NCBI GenBank assembly: GCA_964529975.1 | Contig: CAZGXW010000084.1 | Coordinates: 1 to 7,740, forward strand | DNA: 7,740 bases | DNA from: JADFMN01 sp964529975 | GTDB lineage: Bacteria; Armatimonadota; Fimbriimonadia; Fimbriimonadales; Fimbriimonadaceae | Direction: 5' to 3' | Shown: piece after piece, positions 1 through 4,691 of the stretch | Numbering within the stretch: the first letter of the stretch is position 1 | Layout of the letters: each line of letters starts with the position of its first letter | Translations under genes and position numbers: made by a program | Notes under the pieces: generated by a model | Databases searched by the model: none | What the model was told of the DNA's origin: nothing | What the model saw: only the letters and a program-made list of their open reading frames with translations

Positions 1-285
1 GACCGGTGCGACGGTGTGAACCTCAAACTTATGAAGACGGGCGGGCTGACCGAGGCTCTCCGGCTCGTCCACACGGCGCGGGCGCACAACCTCAAGACCA
101 TGATCGGGTGTATGGGCGAGTCGTCGGTCGCGATCGCCGCGGGCTGCTCGATCGGTGCGCTGATGGACTACATCGACCTCGACAGCCACTTCAACCTCGA
201 CCCCGACCCGGCAGGAGGGCTGAAACTTGTCGCCGGCGTCGTGCTCCCCACCAATCGGTCAGGACACGGAGCGTTCCTCAAGTAA
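1..285 (+). CDS. Dipeptide epimerase (L-Ala-D/L-Glu epimerase / DgcA family), C-terminal fragment
   Basis: This is the C-terminal ~94 residues of an enolase-superfamily enzyme; the gene enters from the left edge in frame 1 and ends with TAA at 283-285. The motif NLKLMKTGGLTEA is characteristic of the family, and its first Lys (codon 25-27) corresponds to the C-terminal catalytic Lys of L-Ala-D/L-Glu epimerases. GCMGESS and the DLD motif (codons 175-183) followed by HFNL match the end of the barrel; in characterised dipeptide epimerases the D-x-D pair binds the substrate ammonium group. Such enzymes interconvert D- and L-Glu in murein dipeptides in the cytoplasm. The next gene abuts it (TAA then ATG) and is a DUF1611/DgcN protein. 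In the described DgcN-DgcA pathway the partner of DgcN is an epimerase-like protein that converts N-acetyl-D-Glu to N-acetyl-L-Glu, so either substrate is possible. Family assignment is firm; exact substrate is open. Confidence 0.88.
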   Translation, partial: DRCDGVNLKLMKTGGLTEALRLVHTARAHNLKTMIGCMGESSVAIAAGCSIGALMDYIDLDSHFNLDPDPAGGLKLVAGVVLPTNRSGHGAFLK

Positions 286-1344
286 ATGCTCACCTCCGCC
301 CACCGCATCGCGATCTACATGGAAGGCGCGTTCGCCGAACGCACCGGAAAGATGGGGCTTGGCGTGTTGCGCTTCTCTCCGCTCGAGGTCGTGTGTCTGA
401 TCGATTCCGCAAACGCAGGAGCGGACTCCGTCGCGCTGACGCGCATCGATCGTCGCGTTCCGATCGTCGCGTCGGTAGAAGAAGCGCGCGCGCTTGGTGC
501 TGACGTGTTGCTCCTCGGCATCGCTCCTCCAGGAGGATTGGTCCCTGAGTCGTGGTATCCCGTTTTGGATCGTGCAGTGGAATTGGGCTTCTCGATCGTG
601 AACGGTCTGCACGACCGCCTCGCAACCCGTTATCCGTTCGTACATCCGAACCAACCCGGACAAACCCGAACCAGCCCGGACCAGTTCGTGTGGGACATCC
701 GCGTCGAACCTCCTGGCATCGGTGTCGGCTACGCCGAAGCGCGACACCTCAAGAACAAGCGGGTGCTCTTCGTCGGTACCGACATGTCGGTCGGAAAAAT
801 GACCGCCGGCCTCGTGATGTGGCAAGAAGCAAAGGCGCGCGGAATCAAGAGCGAGTTCGTCGCGACAGGACAAATCGGAATCACGATCACGGGCAAGGGC
901 GTGCCGCTCGATTGCATCCGCATCGATTTCGCGTGCGGCGCGATTGAGCGCGAAGTGATGGCTTGCAAGGATGCGGACCTCGTGATAATCGAGGGACAAG
1001 GATCGCTCTTGCATCCGGGCAGCACGTCTACGCTTCCGCTCATCCGCGGATCGCAGCCGACGCACTTGGTGATGTGCCACCGCGCGGGGATGACTACGCT
1101 GCCCCGCCTGCCATGGGTCACTGTCCCACCGCTCAACGATTTCATCGCGCTTTACCAAGACCTTGCCGAGGTCTGCGGCATGTACCAACGCCCCAAGATC
1201 GCCGGCATCGCCCTCAACTGCGGGCACCTGGAATCGGACGACGACGCCCGCCGCGCCTGTGACGAGGTGACGGCGGCGACTGGCCTGCCTTGCTCCGATC
1301 CGGTCAGGTTTGGGATGCAAACCTTGCTCGATCAGATCGTGTGA
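286..1344 (+). CDS. dgcN: DUF1611 P-loop protein, probable D-glutamate N-acetyltransferase DgcN
   Basis: A 352-aa cytoplasmic protein of the DUF1611 family. The N-terminal ~150 residues form a Rossmann-like part. The P-loop-like sequence GTDMSVGKMT (residues 164-173) resembles the BioD/MinD-type loop and is followed by VATGQIGI, and IIEGQGSLLHPG (about 234-245) is a hallmark of the family. Members have been reported to N-acetylate D-glutamate (DgcN), with the adjacent epimerase-like DgcA converting the product to N-acetyl-L-glutamate. The gene starts at the base after the upstream TAA, so the two are probably translationally coupled; no strong Shine-Dalgarno is visible at usual spacing. A local proline/threonine-rich stretch (residues about 121-133) is encoded by a 20-bp imperfect tandem repeat and may be a lineage-specific loop. 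The family call is strong; the specific activity is inferred from family and neighbour. Confidence 0.85.
   Translation: MLTSAHRIAIYMEGAFAERTGKMGLGVLRFSPLEVVCLIDSANAGADSVALTRIDRRVPIVASVEEARALGADVLLLGIAPPGGLVPESWYPVLDRAVELGFSIVNGLHDRLATRYPFVHPNQPGQTRTSPDQFVWDIRVEPPGIGVGYAEARHLKNKRVLFVGTDMSVGKMTAGLVMWQEAKARGIKSEFVATGQIGITITGKGVPLDCIRIDFACGAIEREVMACKDADLVIIEGQGSLLHPGSTSTLPLIRGSQPTHLVMCHRAGMTTLPRLPWVTVPPLNDFIALYQDLAEVCGMYQRPKIAGIALNCGHLESDDDARRACDEVTAATGLPCSDPVRFGMQTLLDQIV
646..684 (+). repeat. 20-bp imperfect tandem duplication inside the DUF1611 gene
   Basis: Two 19-base units beginning CCGAACCA (646-664 and 666-684) match at 16 of 19 positions with a period of 20. The period is not a multiple of three, so the two units are read in different frames and give the dissimilar peptides PNQPGQT and TSPDQ. 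They lie between the two halves of the protein, in a place that tolerates loop insertion. Confidence 0.6.
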
Positions 1345-1374
1345 ACCCCACCTCCCATGTTCAAGACCTGTAGC

Positions 1375-1392
1375 CGCAGGCTTCAGCCTGCG
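1375..1392. terminator. Palindrome between convergent genes, possible bidirectional terminator or dispersed repeat
   Basis: CGCAGGCT-TC-AGCCTGCG is a perfect 8-bp inverted repeat with a 2-base loop. It sits in the 69-bp gap between the stop of the DUF1611 gene (1344) and the stop of the ATPase gene (1414), which are transcribed towards each other. There is no T-tract on either side, so it is not a textbook intrinsic terminator. The sequence also resembles GC-rich 'CGCAGGCT...AGCCTGCG' palindromes that I recall as dispersed repeats in several bacterial phyla, so it may be one of these serving as a transcription end. Confidence 0.5.
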
Positions 1393-1413
1393 CTGACAAA
1401 GGCCACCTGCGAC

Positions 1414-2622
1414 TCACGCCCACAAAACCGACACGCCGCACGCGAACATCTGGTTCGAGACCGGCTGCACGCCTTCACCTGTGTGCAGCACGGCGCCACG
1501 CACGAACCGATCGCCCGCGATCTCTTGCAACATCTCCAACCCTCGGAACGCGGTGGGCGCCGGCGACGGTTCCAAACTGATGTCGATCCCCACGATCCTC
1601 CCGTCCGGCGCCTCGACGACGATCGGCACGGACCACGTGCGCACCGAGCGAAAGTGCAAAAGCCGATAGAACGGCGGCAAAGTACGCAGAACCTCCATCG
1701 CGACGAAACACTCCAGCAACCGGCGCGCGCTCACCTCGACCGACGGCAACGACGAAGGCTCGATGCCGAGCATTGATGCGAGCACGCCCGAATCGGTGAA
1801 CATCATTTTCGAAGTCTTGGCAGTCTTCGCCTGCGACGTCCACGCTTCGATCGGGCGCAGCACGAACACCGACTCGAGAAGCGACAAGTACCGCGTGAGC
1901 GTCGTGTGCGGGATCCCGACCTCGCGCGACAAGCGCGAGACGTTGAGCGTCTCGCCGCATTGCGTAGCGAGCACGCGCAACAGGCGCGGCATCGCCGTCA
2001 AGCCTTCGATGTCGGAAAGGTCGCGCACGTCGCGCTCTGTCACCGTCGTCACGTACGCGTCGAACCACGCGCGCGCTCGATCGAACGACGCTCGTGAAAG
2101 CGGTTCGGGAAAACCACCGCGACACACAACATCCCACAATGTGCTTGCAGCCGGTTCCCTCCCCCTTGGGGGAGGGTTAGGGTGGGGGTGTTCGAACAAC
2201 CCCTGCACAAACGCGCCGCCACCTCCACACACCTCCGACTGCGAGAGCGGCCACAACGGCACCGTCTCCATCCGACCTGCGAGTGACTCCGACAATCGCG
2301 GCAACAACAACACGTTCGAAGATCCCGTCAACAAAAACCGCCCTGGCCGTCGGTCAGCGTCCACAGACTTCTTGATCGCAAGGAACAGCCCAGGAGCGCG
2401 CTGCACCTCGTCGATCACCACATGGTCAGGGAACTGGGCGATGAAGCCGTCGGGGTTACGGACCGCAGAGTCTAAAGACAGCGCGTCGTCGAGGGTCACG
2501 AACGGCCAGTGGAACTGCCGCACCAAAGTGGTCTTGCCGCACTGCCTCGGCCCCTGCACGACCACGACCGGGGTGTCCCCTAGCGCCTCACGGACCCGCT
2601 TCTCGGCCAGCCTCCGGTACAC
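1414..2622 (-). CDS. AAA_14 / DUF4143 family ATPase
   Basis: A 402-aa cytoplasmic ATPase starting at GTG (2622-2620); an in-frame stop lies a few codons upstream, so no earlier start is possible. It has Walker A GPRQCGKTT (24-32), Walker B HVVIDEVQ (67-74) and the sensor-like LTGSSN (98-103), typical of the AAA_14 domain. TERDVRDL (195-202) and a winged-helix segment around 223-256 (SREVGIPHTTLTRYL) are standard for the family, followed by the DUF4143 domain to the C-terminus. Family members are widespread, often variable, and mostly of unknown role. Two oddities are visible. Residues 145-156 (HPHPNPPPRGRE) are encoded by a dispersed 36-bp repeat in the loop before the GGFPE motif. The DUF4143 nuclease-like positions, usually EVD...EVK, read SVP (331-333) and DIS (347-349). 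The gene lies downstream of the NlpC/P60 gene on the same strand with a 90-bp gap. Confidence 0.9.
   Translation of the reverse strand: MYRRLAEKRVREALGDTPVVVVQGPRQCGKTTLVRQFHWPFVTLDDALSLDSAVRNPDGFIAQFPDHVVIDEVQRAPGLFLAIKKSVDADRRPGRFLLTGSSNVLLLPRLSESLAGRMETVPLWPLSQSEVCGGGGAFVQGLFEHPHPNPPPRGREPAASTLWDVVCRGGFPEPLSRASFDRARAWFDAYVTTVTERDVRDLSDIEGLTAMPRLLRVLATQCGETLNVSRLSREVGIPHTTLTRYLSLLESVFVLRPIEAWTSQAKTAKTSKMMFTDSGVLASMLGIEPSSLPSVEVSARRLLECFVAMEVLRTLPPFYRLLHFRSVRTWSVPIVVEAPDGRIVGIDISLEPSPAPTAFRGLEMLQEIAGDRFVRGAVLHTGEGVQPVSNQMFACGVSVLWA
2155..2190 (-). repeat. 36-bp palindromic, G4-capable repeat, copy 1 (inside the ATPase gene)
   Basis: Identical over 36 bases to the copy at 4163-4198. It contains a perfect 9-bp inverted repeat with a TT loop (CCCTCCCCC/GGGGGAGGG, 2157-2176). 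On the + strand it also carries four G-runs, G5-A-G3-TTA-G3-T-G5 (2168-2188), which fit the G-quadruplex consensus. The element is 12 codons long and reads HPHPNPPPRGRE in the host frame, so the ATPase stays open. This peptide is a familiar mark of a dispersed repeat in many bacterial genomes. No convincing target duplication is seen here. Confidence 0.85.
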
Positions 2623-2712
2623 ACGGACACTCTACCCGACTGGTGGTGCAAAATTCCCCACGTAGTGGTCAGAATTGGCAGATAGCCAGAAGAATAGGAA
2701 GAGGCCTAGGCT

Positions 2713-3432
2713 TCAGCGCCGAGCGGCGACGAGCAGGTTGCGCCACTTGGGGTTGCGAAGGTCGTCGGTGCCGACCCCGCCGTTGTTGCTGCTCGAGTGG
2801 ATGAAGTAGGCGCCACCGTCGGCCTGGAACCCGATGAAGATCCCGGTGTGGCCGATGAGCCCGCGCTTCTTGTCCCAGAAATAGAGCCGGTCGCCAGGCT
2901 CGAGGTCTTCGATCCGCTCGACGGCCTTGCCGACCTTGTACTGCTCGGCCGCAGTCCGCGGCAGGTCGACGCCGATCTTGTCGAAAACGTCTTTCACAAA
3001 CGCGCTGCAGTCGATGCCGCGCTTGATATCGTTGCCGCCCCACTTGTAGGGCGTGCCCATGTATTGGTAGGAGTAGTCGAGCGCCTTCTGGATCTCGCCG
3101 CGGCTCGCTGAGCCTTTGACCCGTGGCGTAGTGACGTTGTAAGGGAGGCTGGCGATGTGCTCGCTCAGGATGAACCCTTGCTTGCCGTTGGTCAGCAACA
3201 CCTTGGTCCACTTCTCGTGCTCGTAGGGGTTGATGACCAGGTACGCGAACGCCTCGATGTCGCACCAGACCGCCCCCTTGGTGTTCGGGGTCTTGTAGAT
3301 CTTGGTGGCCTCGACCGACTGGCCGAGTTTGCCCAGCACGACCCGGTCGCTCGGCGCCGCCTCTTGGGCGGGGGCCGGGGCTGAAACAAGCAGGGCGCAC
3401 AGGGCTAGCGTGAACATGGCGAATCGCCTCAT
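2713..3432 (-). CDS. Secreted NlpC/P60 family cysteine peptidase with SH3-like region
   Basis: A 239-aa exported protein, probably a cell-wall hydrolase that cuts murein stem peptides. Residues 1-22 form a Sec signal peptide (MRRF, hydrophobic core, then APAPAQ). Residues about 30-95 look like a bacterial SH3 domain, which usually binds the wall. The NlpC/P60 catalytic domain follows: YMGTPYKWGG (124-133), nucleophile Cys142 in IDCSAF, LPRTAAEQ (157-164), PGDRLYF (179-185), catalytic His195 in GHTGIFIG and a third polar His212 in FIHSS. All three catalytic positions are present, so it should be active. GAGGTGA upstream of the ATG (spacing about 10 nt) supports the start. It follows purQ by 31 nt on the same strand and may be co-transcribed with purSQ, an unusual combination. 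The natural substrate is not evident from the sequence. Confidence 0.93.
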   Translation of the reverse strand: MRRFAMFTLALCALLVSAPAPAQEAAPSDRVVLGKLGQSVEATKIYKTPNTKGAVWCDIEAFAYLVINPYEHEKWTKVLLTNGKQGFILSEHIASLPYNVTTPRVKGSASRGEIQKALDYSYQYMGTPYKWGGNDIKRGIDCSAFVKDVFDKIGVDLPRTAAEQYKVGKAVERIEDLEPGDRLYFWDKKRGLIGHTGIFIGFQADGGAYFIHSSSNNGGVGTDDLRNPKWRNLLVAARR

Positions 3433-3463
3433 TTCTAGTCTGTCACCTCACTTATCGGCAAGA

Positions 3464-4162
3464 TCACCGGGTTTTGTACCCTGCCTGGACGAGTTCCAGT
3501 GCCCTCAAGATCACTAGACCGTCCGAAGAACCCAGAAGGTTACGGGTAGCCCGCTCCGGGTGCGGCATCATGCCCAAAACGTTGCCCTCCAGGTTCAAAA
3601 CGCCTGCGATGTTGGCGGTCGAGCCGTTGGGGTTGGCCGCCTCCGTCGCCTGGCCCTTCTCGTCTACGTACACGAACGCGACTCTGTCGCGGTCTTGCAT
3701 CGCCTTCAGGGTGTCGTCGTCGCAAACGTACCGCCCCTCGCCGTGGGCGACGGGCACCCTCACCAATTGGTCGGCGCCGCGGGTCCAGAGCGAGTCGCGG
3801 TTCACGGCCTTGAGGTGCACGAACTTGCACACGAACTTCTCGCTCGCGTTGGGCAACAGCGCGCCGGGCAGCAACCCAGCCTCGCACAAGATCTGGAAGC
3901 CGTTGCACACGCCGATCACCGGCTTGCCTTGGTTCGCGAAGACCTTCAGCGCGCCCATGATCGGCGACTCCGCCGCGATCGCGCCGCAGCGCAGATAGTC
4001 GCCGTAGGTGAACCCGCCGGGCACGAACGCCGCGTCGAACCCGCTCAGGTCGTCGCTCTCGTGCCAGACGTACTCGGCCTGGTAGCCGAGGTCGTCGCGG
4101 AGCGACCAAAGGGCGTCCTGGTCGCAGTTGCTGCCGGGGAACTGCAGGACGCCGACTTTCAA
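3464..4162 (-). CDS. purQ: Phosphoribosylformylglycinamidine synthase subunit PurQ (glutaminase)
   Basis: A 232-aa class I glutamine amidotransferase subunit; it releases ammonia from glutamine for the FGAM synthase reaction of purine synthesis, working with PurS and PurL in the cytoplasm. Landmarks are VGVLQFPGSNCD (N-terminus), PGGFTYGDYLRCGAI (48-62), nucleophile Cys86 in GVCNGFQIL, VAHGEG, and His201/Glu203 in PHPER. Length is normal. No ATG is available at the start: TTG at 4162-4160 gives LKVGVLQ, the usual beginning of the family. A further in-frame TTG at 4201-4199 would add HPHPNPPPRGRE, encoded by the 36-bp repeat. I prefer 4162 because the extra residues come from the repeat and the TTG overlaps the TGA of a mini-ORF that begins at the purS stop. 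purS lies directly upstream; purL is absent from the window. Confidence 0.92.
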   Translation of the reverse strand: MKVGVLQFPGSNCDQDALWSLRDDLGYQAEYVWHESDDLSGFDAAFVPGGFTYGDYLRCGAIAAESPIMGALKVFANQGKPVIGVCNGFQILCEAGLLPGALLPNASEKFVCKFVHLKAVNRDSLWTRGADQLVRVPVAHGEGRYVCDDDTLKAMQDRDRVAFVYVDEKGQATEAANPNGSTANIAGVLNLEGNVLGMMPHPERATRNLLGSSDGLVILRALELVQAGYKTR

Positions 4163-4214
4163 TTCCCTCCCCCTTGGGGGAGGGTTAGGGTGGGGGTGCA
4201 AGTGCTTGCTTTCA
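4156..4214 (-). repeat. 6-bp direct repeats (TGAAAG) flanking the purS-purQ repeat insertion
   Basis: On the minus strand TGAAAG occurs at 4214-4209, overlapping the purS stop, and again at 4161-4156, at the beginning of purQ. Removing one copy and everything between (53 bp) gives GAGGAGGTCAAGTGAAAG followed by TCGGC. That restores a strong Shine-Dalgarno, a GTG start overlapping the purS TGA (GTGA), and the canonical PurQ start MKVGVLQFPG. The simplest reading is an insertion with a short target duplication. A chance 6-bp match cannot be ruled out, but the reconstructed junction makes that less likely. Confidence 0.6.
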
Positions 4215-4215
4215 C
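4159..4215 (-). other. 18-codon mini-ORF linking purS to purQ (possible translational coupling)
   Basis: GTG at 4215-4213 overlaps the purS stop (GTGA) and is preceded by GAGGAGG at good spacing. Read in this frame it gives MKASTCTPTLTLPQGGGN and ends at TGA 4161-4159, which overlaps the TTG start of purQ (TTGA). Ribosomes translating it would open the 9-bp repeat hairpin lying just before the TTG and could reinitiate on purQ. The ORF is seen directly; its role is inferred, and the peptide itself is unlikely to be functional. Confidence 0.45.
4163..4198 (-). repeat. 36-bp palindromic, G4-capable repeat, copy 2 (purS-purQ junction)
   Basis: Identical over 36 bases to 2155-2190. The inverted repeat is 4165-4184 and the + strand G-runs (lengths 5, 3, 3, 5) span 4176-4196. 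In the purSQ transcript the 9-bp GC hairpin ends two bases before the UUG start of purQ and buries the only nearby Shine-Dalgarno-like purines (GGGGGAGGG). If translated from the farther TTG it reads HPHPNPPPRGRE, as in the ATPase copy. Confidence 0.85.
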
Positions 4216-4445
4216 TTGACCTCCTCGAACCTGTAGTCCTCGATCACCGGGTTGGCGAGCAGGCGGTCGCACATCTCCTTGATCCGGTCTTGGTCAGCGG
4301 TCTCGACCTCCAGCTCGATCAGTTTGCCGATCCTCGCCCCCTTGACCTCGTGGAACCCCAGCTTGTCCAGCGACCCCGCCACCGTCTTGCCCGCCGAGTC
4401 GAGCAGGCTGGGCTTCAGCGTCACATAGACGCGCACCTTGGGCAT
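4212..4445 (-). CDS. purS: Phosphoribosylformylglycinamidine synthase subunit PurS
   Basis: A 77-aa protein, the normal size for PurS, the small bridging subunit of the three-part FGAM synthase (PurS-PurQ-PurL) that carries out the glutamine-dependent fourth step of purine synthesis. The sequence is typical: MPKVRVYVTLKPSLLDSAGK at the start, then GFHEVKGARIGKLIELEVE and LLANPVIEDYRFE at the C-terminus. The ATG at 4445 is chosen because it gives the family N-terminus; the frame stays open upstream to 4514 but that sequence is not PurS-like. A GAGG lies very close to the ATG, so the ribosome site is weak. It is the first gene of a leftward purS-purQ unit, and its end carries the GAGGAGG that probably once served purQ. 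Confidence 0.94.
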   Translation of the reverse strand: MPKVRVYVTLKPSLLDSAGKTVAGSLDKLGFHEVKGARIGKLIELEVETADQDRIKEMCDRLLANPVIEDYRFEEVK

Positions 4446-4569
4446 GCCTCGATTTTGGCAGGTTCGGAGAAGCGGGTTTCGGGTCTCGGTGCCGGTGAGG
4501 ACGAGCGACCCCACGAGCGAAACACATCTATGAAACCTCCCTTAAATCTACGTGCATCCCCGCAATCGA

Positions 4570-4578
4570 TGATATATT
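4570..4578 (+). promoter_or_regulatory. Extended -10 promoter for the rightward exported-protein genes
   Basis: TGATATATT at 4570-4578 matches an extended -10 element (TGn followed by TATATT). No good -35 is visible 17 bp upstream, which is common for this promoter class. Transcription would begin near 4585, ahead of the Shine-Dalgarno at 4596. It lies in the 246-bp divergent gap between purS and the exported protein. Confidence 0.5.
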
Positions 4579-4595
4579 GAGGTCAGGTCACGGCT

Positions 4596-4612
4596 GAGGG
4601 AAGTCGGCGATG
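4596..4612 (+). promoter_or_regulatory. Shine-Dalgarno GAGGG and upstream ATG (4610) ahead of the G9 tract
   Basis: GAGGG at 4596-4600 is nine bases from ATG 4610-4612, the best start signal in this region. From this ATG the frame reads MGVRTSITQGRGGAS and stops at TAG (4655-4657) just past a run of nine Gs. With eight Gs (or eleven) the frame would run into the 548-codon ORF without a stop. The ATG at 4692 has only a distant AGGG (4677-4680). Confidence 0.5.
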
Positions 4613-4640
4613 GGCGTACGAACGAGCATAACGCAGGGTA

Positions 4641-4649
4641 GGGGGGGGG
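4641..4649 (+). repeat. Homopolymer of nine Gs between two start codons
   Basis: A run of nine Gs separates ATG 4610 from the long ORF starting at 4692. Tracts of this length are prone to slippage in replication and transcription, and also to sequencing indels. Loss of one G would put the two in frame. Confidence 0.9.
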
Positions 4650-4691
4650 CGTCCTAGCGCCTCCGGCAAGGCGCGCAGGGCGCAGGCCACC

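Noticed and set aside
259..1320. 353-codon open frame on the minus strand opposite the DUF1611 gene
   Set aside because: Its translation is Arg/His/Asp-rich with no family features and mirrors a well-supported gene; a GC-rich shadow frame.
1763..2665. 300-codon open frame on the plus strand opposite the ATPase gene
   Set aside because: Low-complexity Ser/Arg/Thr-rich translation and no start signal, while the opposite strand carries all AAA_14 motifs.
2706..2716. GCCTAGGC palindrome near the end of the NlpC/P60 gene
   Set aside because: Eight bases with no loop and no T-rich tail; likely chance.
4294..4527. Minus-strand ORF at ATG 4527 with a good GGGAGG eight bases upstream
   Set aside because: The start signal is attractive, but the frame runs through purS out of register and gives Arg/Gly/Pro-rich shadow sequence. 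At most the signal could serve a leader; nothing else supports it.
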